This document shows positions 16,849-27,738 of a DNA stretch of 59,168 bases, piece after piece; within the stretch, counting starts at the first letter, position 1, and each line of letters starts with the position of its first letter. Position numbers and translations under genes: made by a program. Source of the DNA: Cyclospora cayetanensis (lineage: Eukaryota; Apicomplexa; Conoidasida; Eucoccidiorida; Eimeriidae); NCBI RefSeq assembly GCF_002999335.1, contig NW_020312164.1:1-59168 (forward strand), written 5' to 3'. The notes beneath the pieces were generated by a model. The model did not search any database, was not told the DNA's origin, and was given only the letters and a program-made list of their open reading frames with translations.

Positions 16849-19700
16849 CGCCTCTGCAGAGGTCTTTCGACTGGCGGCACTTGCAGGGATCGCTGCACGC
16901 TGCAGCCTGCGAATATCGACTCCGCGAGTGTTGCCATGTGCCTCTTTAGCAGCTGCTGTTTGGTGCTGCGGCAAAAGCAGCTGCAACAGGGGGCTTACAG
17001 CCGACACAGAGCCTTGAGGATCGTTCGAATTCGGAGGCGGAGGTTCAGCCTTAATGCTGGTTGCCCACTGGGGTTGCCCTGGCCACTCAACTCGTTGCTG
17101 CTGCTGCTGCTGCTGCAGCTGCTGCTGCTGCTGCTGCTGCAGCTGCTGCTGCAGCTGCAGTTGCGGGGTTGCACCGGTCAGGAGAGATGCTGAAGAATGC
17201 TGATGCGAATCTGACAGCAGCACGGGAGTCGAGAGGAGAGGCGCTGCTGCAGCGGCAGCCACAAGGGATGCAGCAGCGGATGGTGGAGGCAGAGGCATCA
17301 GCGAAGAAGCGTTGCCGCTTATCTGGGGAGAAGATCGCCGCTGAATTCGCTTGAGGGCTGTTGGAATGTACTGAGGACCCTCCGGCACGCAGACACCCTC
17401 CGCCAGAGTCAGCTGCAGCAACAAGAAAAAGCTTTTAAAGCCATTCAGTCGTGTATGGGTGTGAATGTGTATGTGTGTGTGTGTGTATGTATATGCGTAT
17501 GTGTGTATGTGTGTGTATATGTGTATGTGTGTATGTGTGTGTATATGTGTATGTGTGTGAATGTACATGTGTGTATGTATGTGTGTGTGTATGTGTGTGT
17601 GTATGTATAAATATATATATATATGTCTATATATATATGTGTATGTATGTGTGTATGTATATATATATATGTGTGTGTGTGTTTGTGTGTGAGGCCTACA
17701 GGATGTCAGACATCCACACAAGAGGCACGCTCACACTACCCCACACGATCGCAAAAAAGATGTTTCCCATGTGCATTTGGCTGCCATCAACACATACCAG
17801 TAAGGCCCCCTGCGTTCGCTGCAATACAACTTCTGGCAATGCCTCGAGAAAAGTGAACAAATCACGAGCTCCTGCAGCCGCTTGAAAGTGTCGCAAATCT
17901 GCTAAGGCGCTGTACTTTTCCTACGCACACACATGCACATACATAGATACATATACAACACATACATAGATGCATACGTACATACTTAACACATACAGAG
18001 ATACATACAGAGATGCATACATAGATGCATACAGAGATACTTACAGAGATGCATACATAGATACATACATAGATACATACATAGATGCATACAGAGATGC
18101 ATGCTTAGATACATACATAACACATACATAGATACATAAATGACATGTGGATAGATGCATACATAACACATACATAGATAGATAAATGACACATGGATAG
18201 ATACATACATGACACATAGATAGATACATACGTAGATACATGCATAACACATACATATGCATACACAGATACATACACAACACATACATAAATACATACG
18301 TAGATACATACATACACACAAACATATGCATTCATACACCTAATGCTGCCTACACGCGCCTAACTGCGATTCGTTTGCAAAGAAACATCTACATGTGTCT
18401 ATATGTACATGTACGTAGGTGTGTATCCCTATGTATTCACATGTATCTAAATGCATTGCAATGCCTGCGTGTTATACTTTTTGCGGCTCACCTGCCAAAG
18501 CCTCGGCAAAGCAGCGAAGGCCACACCAGCAGGAAGTTGTGGGGTTGCAGGAGACACTGTTGTCTCGACCTCATCGCCCTCTTGCCTTTTTTCTCCTTCC
18601 TTCTGCGCTTGTTGTTGCTGCTGTTGTTGAGATGCAGGATCTGCAATAAGCGCGAAGAGAAGACTTGTGAAGAGATGCGCCTCAAGGGTTAACAAAGGCC
18701 GCACATAATAAATGACAGGCACTGCGCAGCTGCTGTCGCTTGCGGAGGATTGCTGTTGTTTCTGCTCCTGTTGTTTCTGCTTCTGTTTTTGCTCCTGTCG
18801 CTGCTGATATTTCTGCTCCTCTTGCTGCTCCTGTTGCTTCTGCTTCTCCTCTTGCTGCTCCTGTTGCTTCTCCTCTTGCTGCTCCTGTTGCTTCTCCTCT
18901 TGCTGCTTCAGTTGCTTCTGCTTCTCCTCTTGCTGCTGTTTCTGCAGTAGAGACGCACTCTCTCCCCCCGCTGCTGGAGAAGCCTTATTCTCGCATTGCT
19001 GCCGGGAAAAAGACGCAGTCTGCATGCTTTTTTCCTCAGATGCATCCGCCTCCGCCTTTTTTTTAAGGCTTTCTTCAGTCTGCAGGACCACAGCTGGCCA
19101 TGCGCTCCGAACAAGCGATCCTAAGTCATCAAACCCAAGAACTCGCGGCTCTAACAGGGAGTTGTAGGCACACAAATGTTTCTGCAGCAGCTGCGAAAGG
19201 GGCAAACCTTGGACCCCTTGGGCGGCTGCCAACGCCACGATCCTCTGCCTGGCAGCGCTGCAGCGACAGCGGCGCAGCGCAGCGAGAAAGCAAGTCACGA
19301 GAGCAGAAACACGCAAAGGGGAACACGATGAAAGAAAGCGCTCCCGCCGCCGCACGCTAAGACAGCGGAAAAACGCCAGAAGAAGACTGCGACGCCGCTC
19401 GGCGCGGCACCCCACAGAAACTCGCGAACCACGGAAAGGAGATTGCTGCTGCTGCAGTGGCAGCCACCTAGCAGCAGAGAGACAGCAGCCTGTACAGCCG
19501 TACTGAAGTGCTTGCAGATCTGGACAGGGGTTGACGAGCGACTGAGTCTCTCTAGGCTTTTCTTCGAAGGTAGGCGGCACAGAGGAGCTGCAAAGCACAG
19601 CCAAAGCCACACAACAGCCTTCACCCCGCAGGTAATTTTTGATGGGAGGAGTATTCTTCTGGGCATGAGAAGGGGTGAGAGGGGAGGGGAAGGCCCTCAT
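12661..19700 (-). CDS. Multi-LOTUS (OST-HTH) domain protein
   Basis: Nine exons fit by phase: 19700-18492, 17920-17798, 17412-16599, 16409-15190, 14752-14175, 13957-13717, 13438-13340, 13114-13019 and 12711-12661 (stop). The total is 1477 codons. Four LOTUS/OST-HTH-like segments are seen: about residues 150-210 (GLPLSQLLQKHL...LGFDDLGSLV), 375-450 across exons 1-3 (ALPRLWQEKYSALADL, DLFTFLEALPEVVL), 952-1072 (AIKREWKHQFGVSLE...SLSQRLREAGVSF) and 1390-1455 across exons 6-8 (VRLSDIPTEWHRLYGCDL, GYNDVASLVDAVSGLFVL). Between them lie long poly-Gln linkers from CAG tracts. Family knowledge: LOTUS domains bind RNA G-quadruplexes or partner helicases such as Vasa and occur in germ-granule proteins. 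No nuclease, Tudor or RRM domain is visible. Uncertain points: the start (ATG at 19700; earlier exons possible), the acceptor of the fourth exon, and a probable unspliced intron near 15435-15530 inside the third LOTUS segment. Confidence 0.75.
12718..12870. repeat. TA/CA array in last intron of the LOTUS gene
   Basis: Runs of ACATATAC type between exons 13019-13114 and 12661-12711. In the sense direction it is TG/TA-rich and ends a few bases before the acceptor of the terminal exon. Confidence 0.8.
14115..14150. repeat. Perfect 17-bp inverted repeat with 2-nt spacer
   Basis: The arms are CCCCCAGCCAGCTAGCC and its exact reverse complement, separated by GT. It lies in the LOTUS-gene intron between exons 14752-14175 and 13957-13717, 24 bp past the donor site in the sense direction. 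No neighbouring repeat family explains it. Confidence 0.9.
14764..15052. repeat. CA/TA array in LOTUS intron
   Basis: Almost 290 bp of ACATACATATAC motifs between exons 15190-16409 and 14175-14752. Read in the sense direction it is TG/TA and ends about 10 bp before the CTGTCTGCACAG acceptor of the next exon. Confidence 0.9.
16203..16372. repeat. CTG/TTG (CAG/CAA) tract encoding poly-Gln
   Basis: About 170 bp of CTG and TTG triplets; on the coding strand this is CAG/CAA with a few CAC codons, giving a Gln-rich block near the start of the fourth LOTUS-gene exon. Similar tracts in the same gene are at 15790-15830, 16770-16850, 17094-17160 and 14490-14660. Confidence 0.9.
17452..17690. repeat. 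TG/TATG array in LOTUS intron
   Basis: Lies between exons 17798-17920 and 16599-17412. In the sense direction it is CA/CATA-rich, followed by a pyrimidine stretch and the TTGTTGCTGCAG acceptor. Confidence 0.9.
17930..18335. repeat. TACATAGA/ACATACATA array in first LOTUS intron
   Basis: About 400 bp of degenerate GATACATACATA units between exons 18492-19700 and 17798-17920. In the sense direction the array ends about 10 bp before the GTGTGCGTAG acceptor. Confidence 0.9.
18730..18950. repeat. Degenerate CTG/CTC/TTC tract encoding Gln/Glu/Lys repeats
   Basis: Pentad-like units of TGCTGCTCCTGTTGCTTCTCC type in the first LOTUS-gene exon. On the coding strand they read as a charged, helix-prone KQQEQQEE repeat between the first and second LOTUS segments, which could form a coiled coil or single helix. 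Confidence 0.8.
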
Positions 19701-20591
19701 GCCTCGAGAAGACGGAGGGCTTGTTTGCCTCCCTGGAGAAGTGCACTGCGAGTGCAACAAGCCTCGAAAAGAAGTGCAACTGCGGTGTCATCGCGTCTTC
19801 TCTTCTTACCCATCCGTTGTAGCGTCGTGCAGCTGCAGGGAGAAAGCGGAAGCCTCAGAAGGCGCCGGCAAGTTTCCTTCGGAAGAGCATTCTGCTGCCT
19901 TAGCGGACGCTACCGGGAGACTAGGCTTGTTGTGCAGGGGACGAGAAGCAACTCGAAGAGTGGCTTGGTCTGCGACAGGCAGCGGTGGGAAGCAGAAACA
20001 CAGGCCATGCCCGTACAGGCAAGGCATGCGGGAAAGAGAGAAAAAAGCAAAGACGGTGAGAAAAAAGGGGGCAGAAAAATACAAGCAGAGGTATATCGCG
20101 GTAGGCCAGTGTATATATATACGTATATATGTATGTGTAGGTACATGTATGGGTATGTTTGTACGTGTATATTCGTGGATGTATTTATAAAAATGTATGT
20201 GTTGGGCAATGTATATATATATATGTATGTATGTGTAGAAAAGGTGTATATATTTGCATATACATGTAACGCGGGGAGCCGCTGTTTGATGCCCATTAGA
20301 ATAGGCCTCTCTGTCGGTCTGGAGGGGTGGCTAGCTGTCTCCCGCACTAGCTGGGTTTCCATGAGGCGGGCTAGCTAGCAGTTCATCCTTAGCAAGAGCT
20401 TTGCAAGAAAGAAACTGACCATCGCTGTAGCTTATTCGCAGCAGCAGCCGCAGTCTGATGCTCTACCATGCCTACCTGGGCGCGTTTTTTGTTCCTCCAT
20501 GAAGAGGGAAGTCTCCCCCGCTATCGGGCTTAGCGTGTTGTTGGTGCTTCCACTAGCGCTGAGCGGGATGGCGGACTCTGCCTCTGCTTTT

Positions 20592-20644
20592 CTGCCCTCT
20601 TTCTCCGCTGTCGCTTCTTCAGCGACAGCAGAGAAAGAGGGCAG
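20592..20644. repeat. 24-bp near-perfect inverted repeat (hairpin)
   Basis: The left arm CTGCCCTCTTTCTCCGCTGT plus CGCT is matched by its reverse complement with one mismatch, around a five-base loop. It lies within the 20499 open frame on plus and within a minus-strand frame. Confidence 0.9.
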
Positions 20645-20762
20645 CAAGAGGGATGGCGGAGGGGGGGTAGTTGGCGCCAGCAGAGGCCTCAGGGAGAGGA
20701 GCTGGATAATGTCATAGCGGCAGGAAGACGCAGAGAAAGTCTCAGCAGGCGGATGCTGTAGA

Positions 20763-21252
20763 CAACGCAACATAAACATACGCATATACACATATGCACA
20801 CATATGCACATATACGCACATATACGCACATATACACACATATACAAATACACATACAAATACACATACAAATACACACACAAATACACATACACACACA
20901 AATACACATACAAATACACATACAAATACACACACAAATACACATACACATACACATACACACACAAATACACACACAAATACACATACACAAATACACA
21001 TACAAATACACATACACACACAAATACACATACACACACAAATACACATACAAATACACATACACAAATACACATACACAAATACACATACAAATACACA
21101 TACAAATACACATACAAATACACATACACATACAAATACACACACAAATACACATACACAAATACACATACACGCACAAATACACATACACAAATACACA
21201 TACAAATACACATACACAAATACACATACAAATATACATACAAATACACATG
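20763..21252. repeat. ACACAAAT-type satellite, about 490 bp
   Basis: Units of 12-18 bp built from CACATACAAATA and CACACACAAATA. No exon is evident. Both strands have long chance frames because no stop is generated by the unit. Confidence 0.95.
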
Positions 21253-22215
21253 CAGGCATGGCATAAAAAAGGCGATGAGCTATGCCCTGCGCTCCAAAGC
21301 CTTCCGCAGGCGTTGCAGTCACCCCGAAAAAAATGAGGGGAAATTCGTTGTGCAGCGCGAAAGAGAAGAGGAAAGCCTGGCCTTTCCTTAAGGGCTGCAC
21401 GGCACGTTCCCTTTATGAGGCTTTTCTTTTTCTAGCGGTGCTGCGTGTAGGCGTTCGCTCGCATGCGATGTAGACGTCCTCGAATGTGCGGATACAGTAC
21501 AGCGTAAGGGCGACAAGGAGGAGAACAAGTCAGGAAAGGCCAGAGTGCAGCTGCATACATACCCGGGGGGATTGTTTAGCATCCGCGAAGTTAGAAGCTG
21601 GCGATTCTAGTGTATTCATTTCTCTCCAAGAACATCTAGAAGCCGAGGCAGGCAGGCAACAGGGTGCAAGGGCCCCTTCCTCCTCCTCCTCCTCACTCAG
21701 TGGCACTAACTCCCAGCCTGAAAAGAAGAATCGACTCCTCTTTCCTTCTTCCTATTCTCTGCTTCCGAACGGACTTTGAGGCACCCCTCTACGCCTGTGT
21801 GGCCTCCAGAATCGGGGATGGCAGCTGCAGCTAATGAGGCGCTGTCTGAGCTTTCTTGCCAGCGAGAACGCATGCATAGGCGGGTGTCTGTGTCTGCGCT
21901 CACTAGCCAGCGGGAACGTTTCTGTCGATTGGTGCAAGCTTCACAATGCTTTCGAGAGTCGGCAAAGGGGGGCCTCAACGAGGCGCTTCCTCGCAGAAAG
22001 GGGGAAAGGGGGGGCTAAATAGGGGTTCAGACGGAAAGCCTGCAGCAGAAGAAGACACCACGAGCAGCTCCTCGCAGAGGAGTCGGAAAGCCACGCGAGG
22101 CGCAAGGCCTTTCTTCCCTCGTCCTCGACAACGGCAGTGGTGGCTAGGCGGGAGGGCAGTCGAAGAGGAATTTGGATGCCTCGCAAGCTTTTTGTTGAGG
22201 AAACTTGGCAACAAG

Positions 22216-22384
22216 TGCAGAACACGGTAAGGAACGGAACTTCCTAGGTGTTGCTGTTGCACACGCGCTCGTGCGGACGATCAAAATTCCGGAGCCACAC
22301 ACACGCCTTCGCATACACACGGTGCCCGTAGCCTTCCAGGAACTGCGCGTTTTTATTGTGCGTCTAGCCCCTAAAAGGCATTAA
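22216..22384 (+). CDS. Possible terminal exon, unknown protein
   Basis: An open frame ending with TAA at 22382-22384 reads FLGVAVAHALVRTIKIPEP and then a VPVAFQELRVFIVRLAPKRH end, alternating hydrophobic and basic residues as in a folded domain. Just upstream (about 22045-22227) a different frame ends at a good donor (ACACGGTAAGG) but the phases do not connect without a very short intron. I do not recognise the product, and the frame may be chance. Confidence 0.25.
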
Positions 22385-22763
22385 AATGGAAGCGATAGGA
22401 TGACGGATGATAGTTGGTTCTTTGCGCGCGATCCGGCTTCATCGGAGCATCTGGAAGGAGGAGCGCGTACTAGAGTAGAAGCCCATGCCCCACTTCCCGT
22501 CTAAGTCACGGAAAAGGCTCTCGCAATACGCTATAACTCGAGAAAATAGAGACTTGTCAGAGCAATTACAAAGGCTCCCTCCACCAAGGATAGCGTGGAG
22601 TGTTGTGTTATGCAGAGCTGCAACAGAGAGAGCTGAGCGCCTGCAGGCGCTATACTGGATTCACGCACACCACCGCACCCGCTATATATTATCGGGAGAC
22701 AGCAGCAACAAGGGAGACGCACATGGGCCGAATCGCTGTGTCTTTCTCAATGTTTGCGTTTAT

Positions 22764-23435
22764 TTATGACACCTTCTTCTCTTGAGCGCCTTTCGACCCC
22801 ACTTTGGCAGCGCTCTCCCTCTCGGCGATGCGGCACTGCTTCTCTGTGAGTCGGCACTGGGTGCTGCCGTCTCCCCTCTCCGTGTCCTCTGTCCTCTCTC
22901 TTCTTCGCCTTCGCCCCCCTAAACACCATTGGAACCTTTTTGAATGGGCTTTTTGCAACCAACAAGGCAGCAGCCACGCGTGCGGGCGAGGCCGTTTTCC
23001 CCGAAGCAGCGCGCGCAACGGGGAAGGGGGGGGTGTTTGTGGACTGATGAGCACCTCACGCCCCTTGAATACCGTCCTGAACACGCGAGAAGAGCGCCTA
23101 CAGGCTATACCAGCAACTTCTTTGCAAGCACTTGCTCTTAGAGCTCTAAAAAGAAAAAATCTAGACGAGCGCATGCACGTTCCTGTCGTGTACGTCGCCC
23201 GCACGGCCCAAGGGGAAACACTGGTGGATAAACCTCTCCTCACCAAACACCATTGTAGCGTTGAAGGCCTCACTTCACCTTGTAATTCCGTAGGGTGCAT
23301 CTGAAGAAGGCCATGCCGTTGCTGTATTCCTATGAGAGCTTGCCACAGAGAGCCTCCGATTTCCGCACGCACACGCGTATCTGGAGATCGACGATACAGC
23401 TTTCTGCACAGCGTGCAGGCAGCCTGGATACTCAT
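22764..23435 (-). CDS. Hypothetical 223-aa basic protein
   Basis: The longest frame in this repeat-free stretch starts with ATG at 23435 and is uninterrupted. The N-terminal part (CTLCRKLYRRSPDTRVRAEI) contains an LYR-like tripeptide, but the rest does not follow the LYR family pattern. The C-terminal third is very basic, then Glu/Lys-rich. A strong pyrimidine tract with TTTTTAG near 23150 suggests an intron may be hidden in the frame. I cannot assign a function; chance is possible. Confidence 0.3.
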   Translation of the reverse strand: MSIQAACTLCRKLYRRSPDTRVRAEIGGSLWQALIGIQQRHGLLQMHPTELQGEVRPSTLQWCLVRRGLSTSVSPWAVRATYTTGTCMRSSRFFLFRALRASACKEVAGIACRRSSRVFRTVFKGREVLISPQTPPPSPLRALLRGKRPRPHAWLLPCWLQKAHSKRFQWCLGGRRRRRERTEDTERGDGSTQCRLTEKQCRIAERESAAKVGSKGAQEKKVS

Positions 23436-24467
23436 AAAATCAAGCCATAATACTTTAAACGGGAGCTTCTGTAGCGCTCTAGGTTGCTTTTAAGCACTTG
23501 TTCCCGCACCATTGTTGTATTCAACACGGGCGTGCAAAGGTATCGACGGCGAATATCGGTTTGATCATTCGTCCGTTTCCTCTAGTGCACAGTCCTGTTA
23601 GCTTGGTATACGAAGATGCAGTGGGACGTGCTTGTGCGTCAGATGCTATGTGCAAGTACCTGAGAATGCTCGGAGTGCATAAGAGAGGGTGCCCCTCAAC
23701 CTTGGTGACGAAACCCCGAGGGCCGCAGCGGGAAAGGAAGACGGAAATTCTTTCCGAATACAGTCAAGAACTTTCTATGTAGCTTGCAATGAGGCTTACG
23801 TCGAGCCTGCTTCCCCATGGTCGCAGAAGGGGCGATTCAGCTTCCCAGGCGTGGGAAGCATCGCGATGAACAGCAGTGCGTGCAAGAAGGCAGGTCACAC
23901 TGCAAAGCCTCATCAGTTTCGAAGCTGGATACATGGCAACGGCGGTTTCCCCGCCTTCTTCAACGAAACTCATCAGGTGTGAGTCGAAATACTGTACGCA
24001 CTACTCTTCCGTACAAGGGCAGCAGTGCAGCCCTGCTCAACGCGCTCGCAAAGGGAATTCGCTGGGAAGGCTGGCAAATACAGTGCATTGTACTTCAGGA
24101 CGCATAGTACCAAGCTGAGAAACGTCTTGTAAATACCTCTCTAGAGCTTGGTTTTGTTCTACAGTGAGGACACGTTTTGGGAAAAAAACCCGTCCGCACA
24201 TCAGATCCCTCGATGCAGCCCAGCACTCGTGCCTCAAACCCTTTGCTATATATATGTATACATATATGTAGATAGATACATACATATGCCTCTAGCATCC
24301 CTCATTACTGCTCAACCAGTGCTTCCATCGGTGTGTGTGTCCACCTCCGGATGTCGGTAGTTGTTGCCTCTTGAAAGCCGGCAGGCTTTGCTAGACCCTA
24401 GGCGGCAGCTCGGGAGTGTTAGGACGAGGCACACTCAAAGCGTGGACTAAAAGCATATTAAACACAA

Positions 24468-26422
24468 TTAGGATAAAGTCTGCCACTTAGCTCCACAGGC
24501 AAAACAACTAAGAGAAGCCCCTCTTCCGCGTTGCGCCGCGGTTTTCGTTAACTCACGAACGCAGCTGCAGTGGCATTCCGCATTGCAACTACTGCACTGC
24601 TCTACCTGGAAAACACACAGAAACGCATTTTCACACTCTTGGAAATACAAAATAAGGAAGAGCGTGCGGCCTCTATGTTCACAATCAAGAAGCGGAGGCG
24701 CAGCAGGCAAAAACAGCGGAGTCCAGGGCGGCTACGGCCTTACATTCACAAGCGCCGGCTGCTTGCAGATTGCACATTTCGGGGTAGTCAACACTCCATC
24801 CAGTTGTGGCAGAAACTCCTGCGAAAAAAGAGGGAACTCTTTACTACTGCAGAGGTGTTGCGCATGCGCAAACAGACGGGTGCGCTGCGATGTGCTGCAA
24901 TGCAGACAGGGAAAGCAAGCGACGGAGAGTGCGCGAGCGAGCGAGCGACAGTGAGTGAGATCGAGAGACGAAAAAGAGGGAGAAAGAGAGCCAGATGTAG
25001 AGAGAAAGAGAGGCGCGGTAGCAACTTTAGCAAACTCGCGTCAGAATATGGCTATGGCACGTGAAACAAACGCGGGTATGCGTTTTTATTCGTATGGCGT
25101 TGAGGTCTCGTTCATCGAAATCGGCATCATTCTGTCCTTACCGAAAAAAAGCACGGCCCCAGCGTGAGCTGCCGCGCGATACGGAAATCGGAAGAAGAAT
25201 CCTGCTTTTCTGCTGCAATCCAGCGGTGCTCGAGAAGACAGCGCACTGCAAAGGACGCCAATACCACATGCCGCCTCACAAAATGATGATGAGGGTTATT
25301 CCCACGCGCGTTTGAGACACACCCACGCAGCTCAAATGTAGCAAAGTCTGACATAAGTCGGCGTACGCAGTCTTGGAGCTGATAAGACGCGGTGATTCGC
25401 ACAGAGTTTCGTGAATTCCACGAGCGAGACGGCCCCTCCTGAGGAACGCAGCGCAGCAAAGGCCCTTCCTCGGATCGCCGCTTAGAAGAAATGCAGCAGA
25501 CACCCCGCCCTTCACGAGGCAACCCAGGTAACAACCGCTTCAAAAAGCAGTATGGCAATGGGGAGAAGAGGCTGCTGGAGGAAATGCAGAGTGCACACGA
25601 AAAAAGCCCACGATTCCGCAGGATCCGTTCCAGCAGGGCTGCAGCGTACATACAGCAGGCACCGACACACGAGGGCACAGTGCAGCCGGGATATGTGGTG
25701 AGCGAATGACTCGAATTGGCGCAAAAAGAGACGGAAACAGAGTCGAAGAGTTTTCTTGCGCCGCATGTATTACCAGCGGTGCAGGCGGCATCTTGAGCAC
25801 TGAGGAGGCTTCGCTTGCTGACAGCCTTGTGGAGAGACTCGCCAGAGCCTGGCCACAGATCCAAGAAGGCCGTGCTGCGGAGAGTCAGCGAGGAGCCGCT
25901 GCCATCAAATCCCATCTGCAGGCAGCAAGAGTTGCAAAGAGCGTCGCTTGGAAGGATGAGAGAGGGCGTGCAGGAGGGGCAAAGAGGGACGCAGTTGGCA
26001 GGAGAGCTGGATAGGGAGGAAGAGGAATCAAAAAGCACGAGGCTGGCTCAGGAGTCGCGCACCACTACTTGCATGCCGCTGTCGGTGAGGCGTCCGTTAC
26101 AGAGGGCTACGAAGGCATCCAAGGAGGGGGGGTCCTCTCCCGCATGCTTGTACAAAGATGCGAGGAGACAAGTTGCTTCACGGGCCGGTAGGCTCTGAGC
26201 ACACCACCAATCATACAGCGGCGGCGGGGGGTCACTCACACAGCGTAGCGAACCTTGGCAGACTGCGTGTCTAATGCAACTTAGCAGTACACAAGTCTCC
26301 GTTTATCCCCTAGTAGCTCACTGCAAACCGATGAGGGCTGTAGCGGAGGAAACGCCGCTTACTCGGACTTTGATGAGGAGTTGCAAGAAAATTGCAAGTT
26401 TGCCGTCGGGGGTTTCCGTCAT
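24468..26422 (-). CDS. NSE1-like SMC5/6 complex RING-type subunit
   Basis: Seven exons join exactly in phase: 26422-26363, 26194-26069, 25848-25774, 25438-25323, 25274-25142, 24818-24744 and 24605-24468. They give 240 aa, close to the usual NSE1 length. N-terminus: LAIFLQLLIKV followed by SLPAREATCLLASLYKHAG, as in the first helices of NSE1. Middle: winged-helix-like stretch with AVRCLLEHRWIAAE. C-terminus: variant RING, CAICKQ, then CSSCNAECHCSC and CFACGAKW, matching the C-x2-C, C-x2-C, H, C, C-x2-C-x3-W layout of the NSE1 RING. Family knowledge: NSE1 pairs with NSE3 (MAGE) in the SMC5/6 complex, which resolves recombination intermediates in the nucleus. The exons lack the CAG tracts of neighbouring genes. 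The third exon (ALASLSTRLSAS...) is the least certain. Confidence 0.72.
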
Positions 26423-27738
26423 AGCGCCTTTCTTTCACATCAAAACTGCATGGTTCATCCCCTGTCGCGAGAAAATTTCCTCGAAAAATCTCGCTCGTAT
26501 ACGGCGGCATGTCTGGGATTGAATGGAGATAGCCGGACGCGGCCAGCGTCTTCGACAGGATAGTGCCGAGCCACGCTGGGAGAGTATCTTCACAATAGGC
26601 TGCGCATTGCCTCTAGAGCATTTCTTGTGGCTGCTGTTAGTGTTGCTGCTGCTGCCGTTTCTGTGGGTGTCGCTGCTTGCTGCACACTGAGCGGGTCGGC
26701 AGGATGGGAAAGGAGGTGTTGTGTGTGGTGCTGTGTGGTGGCCTTTGGGGCAGAAACGAAAAGGGGGGACCATGCAAAGAAACACGAAGGAGGTCTTCCT
26801 CCAAGCGCTTTCGGGTATCGTAGTCTAGACAATGCAGTACAGCTCGTCCAATGAAGCATTCCGCAAAAAAGTTGAATGTACACGAAACACGAACTTCCCT
26901 TAAATTTTACATATAACGCATTATAGTGAATTTAGGGTTTGCAGACCTGACGCGCCTGGTTTCTGCATGCGAGTCGTAGAGGCTGCCGTCATCGTACGCT
27001 GCCGCTGCGTACAGCAATACTGTCAGCCAGTAAAGAACGTCCCTCGCGCCTTAGCTGCGGATTTCATTTGGGGCAATATGTATCATTCTGAAGCTATTTG
27101 TGTATAAAATTTACTGTATATCCATTATCTTGCTGTATTATGGGCTGTTCAGGCCACCGGTGGCCACTGCCTGTGAGCCGAACTACCCTCTCCGTGTATA
27201 CGGATTTTGCCTTAGAGCACTTGCTGCATTCGGACTGACAATCGGGTATTCCCTTACAAGTATTATCTGCCAAGAGTGAGGCTGTGTCTTTCTATTGCGC
27301 TCTAGCTCCTCCAGGTTGCCCAGAGCGTGACACAGCGCCGCAGCATCCCGCAGCGACGGAAAACGCCTATCGAATCCAGTGGATGCCATTACCTTTTTCC
27401 TTCACTCTGCAGAGCTTCGCTAGGGACAATAAAAAGGGACTATTTGCGAGGTGCAAGACAACTGTGTCGCCTTCCTAGGGCGTGCGCATGCAGGCTTCGG
27501 GTTTGCAGGAGGCGGATCTGTATATAGATAAGCGGATTTCGGAGCTTTCCCCGGCGGAGGGGGGACTGCTCTCCCACTTGCTTGTACCAGAGGGTTTGCT
27601 GCAGCGTCTTTTATAGGCAGCTTTCCCGCATATTACAGGCGTTTTCCGCCTTGCTGAACCCCACGGCGCAACGGCGAGTTCAGCACCGAGCACCCTTCCG
27701 AGATCTGCGTACAGCTACGCATCTACCTACGTACCACT
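26423..27738. other. Intergenic region between NSE1-like and AP2 genes
   Basis: Divergent promoters probably lie here, because the NSE1-like gene runs left and the AP2 gene right. A plus-strand frame from 27487 (MQASGLQEADLYIDKR, ending TAG near 27615) looks helical and could be a 5' exon of the AP2 gene. Otherwise nothing coding is seen. Confidence 0.5.

Larger units (their letters stand above)
19701..24467. other. Repeat-bearing stretch with weak coding candidates only
   Basis: Holds a hairpin at 20592-20644 and a roughly 490-bp satellite at 20763-21252. A plus-strand 72-codon frame from 20499 starts with a signal-peptide-like segment (GLSVLLVLPLALSG) but ends at the satellite without a clear donor. 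Unique sequence at 21300-22020 shows no supported exon. Candidates near 22216-22384 and 22764-23435 are listed separately. From 23440 to 24460 I see nothing coding. Confidence 0.5.

Noticed and set aside
20432..21400. Several frames of 170-320 codons on both strands rich in Tyr, Thr, His or Cys, Val, Phe
   Set aside because: They are produced by the ACACAAAT satellite, which has no stop in several frames; no homology-like features or splice sites.
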